Position numbers and translations under genes: made by a program. Positions 44,901-53,037 of a stretch of DNA of 64,000 nucleotides are shown in pieces (the first letter of the stretch is position 1; each line of letters opens with the position of its first letter). The notes beneath the pieces are model-generated. The model was given only the letters and a program-made list of their open reading frames with translations. It searched no databases and was not told where the DNA came from. This DNA comes from Nitrogeniibacter aestuarii (lineage in GTDB: Bacteria > Pseudomonadota > Gammaproteobacteria > Burkholderiales > Rhodocyclaceae), in the NCBI RefSeq assembly GCF_017309585.1, contig NZ_CP071321.1, positions 124,001 through 188,000 on the forward strand, given 5' to 3'.

Positions 44901-46103
44901 ATGGCTTCGGAAGACGAGGGCGCGAAGAAGTTGCTCACCCCACAGGGCGGCTCCGTCGCCGTGATGGCAAATCCGAGAAATGTCAGTGAGAAGGAGATTC
45001 ACGACGACAGATTGCTGATCATTCAACGCCTTGACGGTTGCTATGGCAATCTCGTTGAGCACATGGCACCAATGCAGGCGGCCTGGGATGCCAACCCCAT
45101 GGTCGCGTTGGGCGAAGCGGCCATCGACGGTGCCAGCGCTGGTGTTGGTGACTGGGCCGACGACTTTGCCGACATGTTCGACAAGAAGACGTGGGTCGCG
45201 TTGGGGGACAAGTTGGAGCATGCGGCAGGCGCCGTCTACGACACCACCCGCGAGTATGCGGCGGATGTCTACCAGCGCATCGACGCGCTCTTCGAGAACG
45301 CCGACGATACCCTCGCCAACTGGGCATGGTGGCAAAGCCAGATCGAATCGGCCGAGCAGGCCGTCGTTGACGATCTCCAGCGAAAGTACGAAGCGATGAG
45401 GGAAACGGTTGATGACATCGAGGAGGTCATTGCCATCGCCCAGCGGGTGTGGGCCTATCGGGACGACATTCTCAACCTCCCTAAGCTGATTGCAGAAGGT
45501 GACGCCAAAGCGGTGCAAGCCTTTGTCGACAACACACTACCGAAGATCGACAAGGAACTGGCCGATGGCATTCGCAACGACCCGAATTTCTACGTCGTGC
45601 TGGAGATCATTCAGGACAATGACAGCGCGCTGGCCTATCTGAGTTACGTCAGCCTGGCCATCGAAGCCGTGCCGCCCAACTTCTACGCCTACCACGCCGG
45701 CAAGGGCGGCGCCTACCTGATGATTGAAGTGGTGCTGCTGATCGTCACCGCACTGCTATCGGCCGGCACCGTCGCCGCAGCACGCATCGCCGCACTCGGC
45801 GCGCGAATTGCCGCCAGCAGCGCCAAGGTCGCCGGCGTTGCCCGCAAGGTCGAAGCGGCGCAACGCGCCTTCGCCGCCTTTGTCCGCATGCTCGACGACT
45901 TCTCGGCCGCCGCCAACCAGCTCCACGCCCTGGGCGCCAAGCTCAACGTGGCGCGCCAGCGCGGCCTGCGTGTTGCGGGCAGCACAAAAACCACCATCAC
46001 CGCCCGCCGCGCCGCCATCAAGCGCGACCGCCGCTGCCGCATCTGCGGCAGCAGCAAACACAGCACACCGCACGGGCGGCTGGGCACGGTCGAGTACGAA
46101 TAA
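44901..46103 (+). CDS. Putative T6SS effector delivery module (N-terminal part of split effector)
   Basis: 400 residues directly after vgrG (6-nt gap). Starts MASEDEGAKKLLTPQGGSVAVM. It has an acidic helical region (about 40-240), a hydrophobic segment (YLMIEVVLLIVTALLSAGTVAAARIAALGARI, about 270-305) that may insert in a membrane, a basic/helical stretch, and a CRICG motif near the C-terminus (end GRLGTVEYE). It lacks a toxin domain. The next ORF, an AHH nuclease, lies in the same frame after a single TAA and 15 nt. It is likely the transport part of one effector system. Confidence 0.7.
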   Translation: MASEDEGAKKLLTPQGGSVAVMANPRNVSEKEIHDDRLLIIQRLDGCYGNLVEHMAPMQAAWDANPMVALGEAAIDGASAGVGDWADDFADMFDKKTWVALGDKLEHAAGAVYDTTREYAADVYQRIDALFENADDTLANWAWWQSQIESAEQAVVDDLQRKYEAMRETVDDIEEVIAIAQRVWAYRDDILNLPKLIAEGDAKAVQAFVDNTLPKIDKELADGIRNDPNFYVVLEIIQDNDSALAYLSYVSLAIEAVPPNFYAYHAGKGGAYLMIEVVLLIVTALLSAGTVAAARIAALGARIAASSAKVAGVARKVEAAQRAFAAFVRMLDDFSAAANQLHALGAKLNVARQRGLRVAGSTKTTITARRAAIKRDRRCRICGSSKHSTPHGRLGTVEYE

Positions 46104-46118
46104 GGAGAAGAAGGCACA

Positions 46119-46796
46119 ATGCTCGGCAACGTACTGAAGGACGCCAAGTACCTCAAACGCATCAAGGACGCCACGGACCTGCTCTCCGACCCCGGCCACC
46201 CGCGCCACCACGGAATCAAGATGCAGGCGCATCATGTGATTTCGGCGGAGGGGGTGAAGAAGTCTGGTCTTGGGAACGATCTCGTTCGATTTGGCTATGA
46301 CATCAACCTGTTGGACAATCTGGTCTTCATTCCCTCGACGCTACAGGGCGCGTGCCACTTGGGCGTGCAGCCGCACCGGGGAGATCACAGGGCGCCGGTC
46401 GAGGGGGATGAGTTTGATGATGATCGGAAGCGACCGGATGACTACCATAGAACGATCGCCAAGCGAGTCAATGAGTTGAAGCGCCTGCTTACCGACAATT
46501 GCCCGGCCGAGGATCCGGACCGGCGGCGGACGATTCACCAGAAGATGGATGAGATCAGCAAGAAAATTGCGAAACTCATCCGAATCGTCCCGAGTAAAGC
46601 TCCTCTGACGAGAGTTGCGAAGCACTTCGGCCCGACATCAAAGATCGGCTGCGGCGGGGTCGATTCGATTCCTCGCCACGAAGACCATCCCTGCCCGGTG
46701 GAGCGACATCACCACGGTCAGCAAGGCCCCGGCCAGAAGGACGAGCAAATCACATACCGGAAAGATAAGCCGTATCAGTTGAAGGTGGGACGATGA
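46119..46796 (+). CDS. AHH-type HNH nuclease toxin (effector C-terminal part)
   Basis: 225 residues. The AHH nuclease signature is clear: MQAHHVIS (H38, H39), the NLLDNLVFIPST loop, and PHRGDHRAPV followed by a Tyr in DDYHRTI. This is a ββα-metal nuclease fold used by polymorphic and T6SS toxins against nucleic acid. The start follows TAAGGAGAAGAAGGCACA, where the TAA is the stop of the preceding ORF, in the same frame. The stop overlaps the first immunity gene (ATGA at 46793). Confidence 0.82.
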   Translation: MLGNVLKDAKYLKRIKDATDLLSDPGHPRHHGIKMQAHHVISAEGVKKSGLGNDLVRFGYDINLLDNLVFIPSTLQGACHLGVQPHRGDHRAPVEGDEFDDDRKRPDDYHRTIAKRVNELKRLLTDNCPAEDPDRRRTIHQKMDEISKKIAKLIRIVPSKAPLTRVAKHFGPTSKIGCGGVDSIPRHEDHPCPVERHHHGQQGPGQKDEQITYRKDKPYQLKVGR

Positions 46797-47419
46797 GCGC
46801 AGGCAGGTTTGACAATGACTACTATTTTGTCCACGAAGTCCCTCACGATGAGCGTCTTCCATACCTGACACCCGATGAAGACACGTCGCGCAAACCCTAT
46901 ACGTCCAAGCGACTCCCGATGCATACCAAACCGTTGATTTTCCACAACGGCTCCTTGGATTATCAAAAGGCGAACCGCATCACTCCGTACGATCCGCCCC
47001 CGGAAATCCTCTTCAGTGGCTCCGACGTTGTCGTCAAGGACAAGCTGCGCGACAAACTCCTGCCGCTGGAAATTCCCAACCTCGCCATCCAGCCGGCGAT
47101 CTACATCGACCACAAAAACAACTGGCACGAGGACTACTGGTATCTGACATTCACCGAGTTGTTCGATTGCTGGGATCGAGAGAGGTCTTACTACGACCCC
47201 GATCCGGTCGATTTCGACGATGTGAAGCTCTACGAGGTGTACACCTACTCGCTCGACGAAAAGGTGTTGGAAGAAACGCCGCTCGAATCTCGGCGCCTGT
47301 TCAAGATGGGTAGCACCACGGAAGGTCCGGTTGTCGTCCACGTCTCCATTGCAAGCTGGTTCGGACTTAGCGGCGCAGTGCTTGTGCCCATCGCCGAGTA
47401 TGGGGTGTCATTTCCCTGA
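46793..47419 (+). CDS. Immunity protein paralog 1 (Imm11/DUF1629-like)
   Basis: A 208-residue cytosolic protein overlapping the AHH gene by 4 nt, the classic toxin-immunity arrangement. Conserved pattern: PPPEILFSGSDVVV, LPLEIPNLAIQPAIYID, YWYLTFTELFDCWDRE, ESRRLFKMG and FGLSGAVLVPI. This resembles Imm11 (DUF1629), whose members pair with varied toxins; the family name is a moderate-confidence call. Its GC is below that of vgrG. Nearly identical to paralog 3 in the second half. Confidence 0.72.
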   Translation: MSAGRFDNDYYFVHEVPHDERLPYLTPDEDTSRKPYTSKRLPMHTKPLIFHNGSLDYQKANRITPYDPPPEILFSGSDVVVKDKLRDKLLPLEIPNLAIQPAIYIDHKNNWHEDYWYLTFTELFDCWDRERSYYDPDPVDFDDVKLYEVYTYSLDEKVLEETPLESRRLFKMGSTTEGPVVVHVSIASWFGLSGAVLVPIAEYGVSFP

Positions 47420-47446
47420 AGCGAGAGCGGTGTTGAAGGTCGGACG

Positions 47447-48070
47447 ATGAGCACAGGAAAATTCGATAGCGACTACTACTTTGTTAGAAAAGCGCAAGAC
47501 GAGCGTTTGCCGTCGTTGACACCCGACGAAGATACATCTCGCAAGCCTTATACGTCGGAGCGGCTTCCGATGCATACCAAGCCATTGATCTTCTTCAACG
47601 GTGCGTCGGATTTTCAGAAGAGCAATCACATACGGCCAAGTGACCCGGCTCCAGACATCCTTTTCAGCGGTTCGGATGTCCTCGTCAAAGACGAAGTACG
47701 CGATAAACTTCTGCCGCTGGAAATCCCCAACCTCGCCATCCAGCCTGCCATCTACATCGACCACAAGAACAACTGGCATGAGGACTACTGGTATCTGACG
47801 TTCACCGAGTTGTTCGATTGCTGGGATCGTGAGCGATCGTCATATCGGCCCAAGCCCATCGATTTCGATGGAGTGAAGATCTACAACGTACGTCAATATT
47901 CCCTGAACGATGACCTGCTTGACGAAACCCCACTCGAGTCCAGACGGCTGTTCAAGATGGGTGGCACGCTGGATGGCTTCGTCGTCGTCCATGTCTCCAT
48001 TGCGAGCTGGTTCGGACTCAGCGGCGCAGTGCTTGTGCCCATCGCCGAGTACGGGGTGTCATTTCCTTGA
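47447..48070 (+). CDS. Immunity protein paralog 2 (Imm11/DUF1629-like)
   Basis: 207 residues, second tandem copy, with the same GAAGGTCGGACG before its start as copy 3. Its C-terminal half differs from copies 1 and 3 at several places (RSSYRPKPIDFDGVKIYNVRQYSLNDDLL), while LEIPNLAIQPAIYIDHKNN and YWYLTFTELFDCWDRE are the same. It is probably immunity to a variant toxin no longer next to it, or a broadening copy. Confidence 0.7.
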   Translation: MSTGKFDSDYYFVRKAQDERLPSLTPDEDTSRKPYTSERLPMHTKPLIFFNGASDFQKSNHIRPSDPAPDILFSGSDVLVKDEVRDKLLPLEIPNLAIQPAIYIDHKNNWHEDYWYLTFTELFDCWDRERSSYRPKPIDFDGVKIYNVRQYSLNDDLLDETPLESRRLFKMGGTLDGFVVVHVSIASWFGLSGAVLVPIAEYGVSFP

Positions 48071-48097
48071 AGCGAGAGCGGTGCTGAAGGTCGGACG

Positions 48098-48721
48098 ATG
48101 AGCACAGGAAAATTCGACGGCGAATACTATTTCGTGCTGAAGGACAGGGCAGAGGGAATGCCAGAAATGACGCCGGATGAGGACACCGCAAGGAAGGGCT
48201 ATCGGTTCACTCGGCTTCCGCTGCACACGAAGCCTCTGATATTTCACAACGGCTCATTGGAGCATCAACGAGCAAATCGAATTAGGCCCATCGACCCGCC
48301 TCCCGAAATTCTATTCGATGGCTCCGACGTCCTCGTCAAAGACGAAGTACGCGACAAACTCCTGCCGCTTGAAATCCCAAACCTCGCCATCCAGCCTGCC
48401 ATCTACATCGACCACAAGAACAACTGGCATGAGGACTACTGGTATCTGACATTCACCGAGTTGTTCGATTGCTGGGATCGAGAGAGGTCTTACTACGACC
48501 CCGATCCGGTCGATTTCGACGATGTGAAGCTCTACGAGGTGTACACCTACTCGCTCGACGAAAAGGAGTTGGAAGAAACCCCGCTCGAATCTCGGCGCCT
48601 GTTCAAGATGGGTAGCACCACGGAAGGTCCGGTTGTCGTCCACGTCTCCATCGCGAGCTGGTTCGGGCGCAGCGGCGCAGTGCTGGTGCCCATCGTCGAG
48701 TACGGGGTGTCATTTCCCTAA
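48098..48721 (+). CDS. Immunity protein paralog 3 (Imm11/DUF1629-like)
   Basis: 207 residues, third tandem copy. The N-terminal half is distinct (YYFVLKDRAEGMPEMTP), but from about residue 90 to the end it nearly equals copy 1, differing at a few positions such as FGRSGAVLVPIVEY. Such a mosaic is expected from gene conversion. It ends 66 nt before the decayed phospholipase D frame. Confidence 0.7.
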   Translation: MSTGKFDGEYYFVLKDRAEGMPEMTPDEDTARKGYRFTRLPLHTKPLIFHNGSLEHQRANRIRPIDPPPEILFDGSDVLVKDEVRDKLLPLEIPNLAIQPAIYIDHKNNWHEDYWYLTFTELFDCWDRERSYYDPDPVDFDDVKLYEVYTYSLDEKELEETPLESRRLFKMGSTTEGPVVVHVSIASWFGRSGAVLVPIVEYGVSFP

Positions 48722-48787
48722 GACCGTCTTGGCCTCCGATTTGGTGCTTCCCTTGGATACAAATTTTCAAGGCTGGATGGAAATTGC

Positions 48788-49618
48788 TTGGGCCCGAAGA
48801 CATCCCTGCTCGAAGCCTGCGACGAGTACGTCACCTTGCTCAACCTGCGCAACTGGGAAAAGCTTTGCGAGCGCTACGTGACCGAACAGATCTACGTGCA
48901 CTCAAAGCTGATGGTTGTGGATGACCGGATCGCGCTCATTGGCAGTGCCAACATCGATGACCGCAGCTTGCTGGGCGAACGCGATTCGGAACTGGCGGTA
49001 CTGGTGATTGACGACACCCATGAGAAGGCCGACATCGGCCTGGGCCGGCAGACGCCGGTGCGCAAGTTTGCGCGGGAACTGCGCATGGACATCTGGAAGA
49101 AGCTGTTCGGAATCACCGGCAATGTGCGCCCGGCCACGCATCTGCAGGCGGCCATCGAACAGCCGGTCAAGCCAGCCAGTTGGAAGGCGATTCAGAAGCA
49201 GGCGCGGGAGAATGCCGAGGCGTATGAGAAGGCGTTTGAGTTTGTTCCGAGGAATTGGGTAGATGAGGTCGAAGGCAGGGTTCCTGCCAAGATCTTGCCC
49301 ACTTGGGATTCAAGCTCCGACGTGCCTGAGGGAATAGCGGCCAATTGGGGAAAGAAAGGCTATCTGAAATCGCCATTACCGTTCCAGTCGGAATTCTGGG
49401 GTAAGCCACGTTACAACCCGACCGCCGTGGCCGGCCTCAACGACATCAAAGGATTCATTACCGCCCTGCCCGTTCACTGGACCGAAGGCGAGAATATCAA
49501 GTTTGTGTTCCCGACATCGCTAGTGGTGCAGAACGATCGTACACCGGCCGGTACGCCGCTAAAGACCGCTTGGGACGCAACGCAAGAAGACCAAGCTATA
49601 ACGGACGAACACGTATGA
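48788..49618 (+). pseudogene. 5'-truncated phospholipase D effector (Tle5-like remnant)
   Basis: An open frame of 276 codons with no ATG; a TTG is used here. It contains only the second HKD motif: H38, K40 and D45 in YVHSKLMVVDD, then IGSANIDDRS and RDSELAVLV. Tle5-type T6SS phospholipases need two HKD motifs, and the first is absent, so the N-terminal half has been lost. The rest of the frame (about 110-276) is a C-terminal tail. The break coincides with the immunity array, suggesting that insertion of the AHH/immunity cassette truncated it. Its stop overlaps the next gene (ATGA). Confidence 0.72.
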
Positions 49619-50709
49619 GCTACCGGAATATTGCGATGGCCCTCGGGCTTTGTCTGCCGCTGGGCGCTTGCGCCGACAAGCCTGCAAACCAGACATGGCC
49701 AATCGAATGCGTAGGGCGCATGCAGATTTCGTTGCCGGGCGAGGCCGATCAGGCAGCCTTACCAAGTTCGGCATTCATTGAACAGTTTGCCGCAACTCAG
49801 ACAAAGCGTATCCGGCACACGTACTCAGATGGGTCGTACGCTTCGCGGGTCAATTTATATTTTCGCGCCGGCGTGGAAGTCAGTCAAAAACTCAGCAATC
49901 AGGAAGTCGCGAATCTGAAGGGGGCCATCAAGGAGCGAAATATCCGGGTACAGCAGCATGCGAAAGACCAAGGCGGACAAGTGACATATTTGAATACTGG
50001 TCCGCTTGAAGGCTCAGTGCTGGTGCGAAGCGATGTGTTTTACATCTCTTCCACATTGATATTTGGCCAACATGCGCTGACATGGAAACTTCGCACGGAC
50101 GAAAAACGCTTTGACGAAGTGAAGGCTTTGGCTAACGGTTTGAGCACGAACCTTCGTCCCCGCCCCCTTTTCGACACCCCCCACGAACCTGGCGTCTGCC
50201 TGCCCTATGCCTTCATCCGCGACGACGGCACCACCCCGCACAGCATCGCCATGAGCTACCGGCTCAATGATCACCCGGACATCGTCATCAATCTGGAGAG
50301 CAGTAGCGCAAGCCCCACACCGAAAAAGGGCGACCATGCCCGCCCGGATACCGTCACAGACGAGACGCGCACGAGTGATTTCTGGAACCAGCAGATGACA
50401 TGGCTGCACACGTTCAAAACCCACTGGAAGCGCCCATTCTCCATGCGCAGTGTGGACATCGCCGGTCGTAAAGGCACGGCATCGTTCGTGGAAGTGGTGC
50501 GCGAAAAAGGCGGTCCCACCGACCACATCTATCTCGTGGTCGCGCGCGGCAATCCGGACGCCCCCGAGGCTGAGCCGGACATCCGCTTGTTCGTCGAGCA
50601 GACGCAGGAGAACGCCACCAAGCGCGGCATTACGCCGCTGACGCAGGACGAGGTGCAAGCGCTGGCCGAGCAGATCACTGCGAGCGTGTCGATCAGGCCC
50701 ACTCTCTGA
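49615..50709 (+). CDS. Putative T6SS immunity lipoprotein (Tli4-like)
   Basis: 364 residues starting MSYRNIAMALGLCLPLGACA, a lipoprotein signal with lipobox LGAC. The mature part begins PANQTWPIECVGRMQISLPGE. The C-terminal domain (about 225-355) includes RSVDIAGRKGTASFVEVV and resembles immunity proteins of T6SS lipase effectors (Tli4 group); that is a moderate-to-low confidence family call. The periplasmic location matches protection from a phospholipase, and the start overlaps the stop of the PLD remnant. Confidence 0.62.
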   Translation: MSYRNIAMALGLCLPLGACADKPANQTWPIECVGRMQISLPGEADQAALPSSAFIEQFAATQTKRIRHTYSDGSYASRVNLYFRAGVEVSQKLSNQEVANLKGAIKERNIRVQQHAKDQGGQVTYLNTGPLEGSVLVRSDVFYISSTLIFGQHALTWKLRTDEKRFDEVKALANGLSTNLRPRPLFDTPHEPGVCLPYAFIRDDGTTPHSIAMSYRLNDHPDIVINLESSSASPTPKKGDHARPDTVTDETRTSDFWNQQMTWLHTFKTHWKRPFSMRSVDIAGRKGTASFVEVVREKGGPTDHIYLVVARGNPDAPEAEPDIRLFVEQTQENATKRGITPLTQDEVQALAEQITASVSIRPTL

Positions 50710-50852
50710 TCGCTTACCGCAAGTCTTCTGGACCATGCAAACCCTCGTGGGTGGCCGTAAGAGCCTGCTCAACGGCATTCGCAGGGGGTTGAAGGCACTG
50801 CTGGTTGCAGTAGGCTGGCAAACCGTTGCGCCAAAAGATCGATGAAGAAGTT

Positions 50853-50878
50853 AATCAGGGCGCCGCGGCGCCCTGATT
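50853..50878. terminator. Bidirectional terminator between immunity and phasin genes
   Basis: AATCAGGGCGCC and GGCGCCCTGATT form a perfect 12-bp stem around GC. It lies between converging transcripts (immunity gene +, phasin -), with T-rich or A-rich sequence beyond the arms. It is suited to stop both. Confidence 0.8.
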
Positions 50879-50900
50879 TATTGCGTTCAAGCCCGGAAGT

Positions 50901-51416
50901 TCAAGCCGTCTTCTTAACCGCCACCCGACGGCGCGTCACCGGCTTCTTCTCCACAGCCGTGGTGCTCTGTTCCATCGTCTTCAGCATGCTCGCGCCGGCT
51001 TCGGCGGCCAGTTCGGCGCTTTCTTCGACGGCTTGTGTCATCAGTTCGGCGGCTTCGACCATCACTTCAGTGCCGGCCGGGCTCCAGCGCTGCAGATCTT
51101 CGTAGCTGGCGTGGGCGGTGCGCTGGATGGTGGCCAGCTGGGCGTTGAGCAGGTCGACCCACTTTTCGTAGCTGTTGGTGAACACCTGCATGGCGCTTTG
51201 CAGCACCGAGACGGCGGTGTCCACCTGCACGGGGCTCGGTTGAGCGCCGGAGAGCATGGTCTGGGCGCGCTCGGCCTGGGTGTCGAAGCTGTCGCGGGCG
51301 TGCTGGAGCGAGAGCTGCATCATTTTCTCGATGGTATCCACGCTCAATTGACCATAGGCGTGCAGGTGGTCGATGGATTCGATCTGGTGTTCTTTGACGA
51401 GCGCTTGGGCAATCAT
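50901..51416 (-). CDS. Phasin (polyhydroxyalkanoate granule protein)
   Basis: A 171-residue helical protein with the phasin layout: amphipathic helices (VDTIEKMMQLSLQHARDSFDTQAERAQ), a Pro-containing turn, a central region (FTNSYEKWVDLLNAQLATIQRTAHASYEDLQRW), and an Ala-rich segment. It has a basic C-terminal tail (KKPVTRRRVAVKKTA) that could contact DNA or nucleoid. Phasins coat PHA granules. No PHA synthase is in the window. Confidence 0.85.
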   Translation of the reverse strand: MIAQALVKEHQIESIDHLHAYGQLSVDTIEKMMQLSLQHARDSFDTQAERAQTMLSGAQPSPVQVDTAVSVLQSAMQVFTNSYEKWVDLLNAQLATIQRTAHASYEDLQRWSPAGTEVMVEAAELMTQAVEESAELAAEAGASMLKTMEQSTTAVEKKPVTRRRVAVKKTA

Positions 51417-51772
51417 GGGTTTGACCTCACTGGGTTGTCCGGGGGGTTGTCGGGAGCATAAGGGTGTTCTGTGACATCCATATGGAGGCATTGCCTACGG
51501 GATGAACGCAGGGTATGTAGGATAAGACCGATTGTGCATTGCACCAAACCCGGTACAATGTTCCTACAAAACTAATTTGCGTTCCAGCGTTGGCCGGTGA
51601 TCCCGGCACTGCAGTTCGATCGGACAGGAACGCGCGCGGGTTGTGCTCACAGAGCAGCCCATTTGGTGATCGCGTAAGCGCGCACTGGTCACGTCGATCG
51701 TGTCTGCGTGCCTTTGTCCGGTCGAGGTCGCGGTGGTTGATCCACCTGGTCGAAGCTGACGCCTGGAGAAAC
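51417..51772. promoter_or_regulatory. Divergent control region between phasin and MFS genes
   Basis: About 350 bp without a gene. It holds the dyad GTGCA-T-TGCAC at 51534-51544. PhaR-type repressors of phasin genes in betaproteobacteria bind TGCA-rich dyads, so it is a candidate operator. It lies about 120 bp from the phasin start and about 230 bp from the MFS start. Confidence 0.4.
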
Positions 51773-53026
51773 ATGCTTCCGGTTGTCGCTCGTATCTTGG
51801 CGCTGCTCTCAGGGACGATCCTCTTGCTTTTGGGGGTCGGCCTGCTCAATACGCTCCTCGTGCTTCGCGGGGCGCTCGAAGGCTTTTCCGACAGCATCCT
51901 CGGCCTCATGGGGTCGAGTTATTTCGCTGGCTTCCTTGTCGGCACCTTGCTGGTGCCGCGTCTTATCAAACGAATCGGCCACATTCGTGGCTTTGCATTC
52001 TTCACTGCGGCGGTCGGTGCGGCCGTGCTCGGTCATCTCATGGTGATCGACCCCTGGGTGTGGATTGCACTGCGCGTCATTGCTGGGGCCGCTATCGTCG
52101 GGCTCTACATCGTGATCGAGAGCTGGCTGTCCAGTGATGCGGGTGAAGCGCTACGCGGGCGGGTGTTCGCGGTGTACATGGTGTGTAACCTGGGCGCCCT
52201 GGCGGCGGCGCAACAGTTGCTGAATGTGGATGCGCCTTCCGGTTACTTGCTGTTCGTGATTGCGGCGTTTTTCGTGAGTCTGGCGGCCATGCCGGTGTCG
52301 GCGACACGTTTGCCGCCGCCCGAACTGCCCAGCGGCGAACGCATGACACTACTGGCCTGTTATCGTAAGGCGCCGGTCGCGGTCACCACAGGCGTGTTGT
52401 CGGGGCTGGCCATGGGCGCTTTCTGGAGTCTGGGCGCCGTTTATGTCGGCCGCCTCGGGGCGGACGAGACGGTCGCGGCCGATTTCATGACGGCGGCGAT
52501 TCTGGGCGGCGTCGCCCTTCAATGGCCCATTGGCCACTTTTCTGACGGTAACGACCGCCGCCGTACGCTGGTGGTGGTGGCCCTGATCACTGCGGCGGCT
52601 TCGGCGGGCATGCTGATGGTCGGGGCGGATTACTGGCTCATGCTCGCAGCCACGTTTGCCTTTGGCGGTGTGGCGTTTTCTCTGTACCCGATTGCGGTCG
52701 CTCACCTCGTCGACCACCTGCGAGCCGAAGAAATTCTCAGCGGCAGCGCATCTTTACTACTCTTTCATGGAGGCGGCGCCGCGGTCGGTCCGATGATCGC
52801 CGGGGCGCTGATGAGCCATCTGGGGCCCATGGCCCTGCCGATTCACTTCATGGTGATGACCCTGCTGCTGGCGGGCATTGCCTTCTGGCACACGCGCCGA
52901 CGTGCCGACGTCATCGTCGATGAGCCGGCCGTGTTCGTGCCCATGGTGCGTACCTCTCAGGGTGCGCTGGACATGATGGCGGCGGACCATGCGACCGCAG
53001 CCAGTACAGAAACCCACGCCAATTGA
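51773..53026 (+). CDS. MFS transporter (YcaD-like)
   Basis: A 417-residue major facilitator with 12 predicted TM helices and a central loop. It shows the MFS-like LLVPRLIKRIGHIRGFAF, RVIAGAAIVGLYIVIESWL and DGNDRRRTLVVVA. CTGGAGAAA precedes the ATG at 51773; the frame is open further upstream but looks non-coding. The substrate is unknown. The gap to the trehalose/glucosylglycerol gene is 11 nt, so co-transcription is likely and export or uptake of a sugar-like solute is possible. Confidence 0.86.
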   Translation: MLPVVARILALLSGTILLLLGVGLLNTLLVLRGALEGFSDSILGLMGSSYFAGFLVGTLLVPRLIKRIGHIRGFAFFTAAVGAAVLGHLMVIDPWVWIALRVIAGAAIVGLYIVIESWLSSDAGEALRGRVFAVYMVCNLGALAAAQQLLNVDAPSGYLLFVIAAFFVSLAAMPVSATRLPPPELPSGERMTLLACYRKAPVAVTTGVLSGLAMGAFWSLGAVYVGRLGADETVAADFMTAAILGGVALQWPIGHFSDGNDRRRTLVVVALITAAASAGMLMVGADYWLMLAATFAFGGVAFSLYPIAVAHLVDHLRAEEILSGSASLLLFHGGGAAVGPMIAGALMSHLGPMALPIHFMVMTLLLAGIAFWHTRRRADVIVDEPAVFVPMVRTSQGALDMMAADHATAASTETHAN

Positions 53027-53037
53027 GGATAACAACG

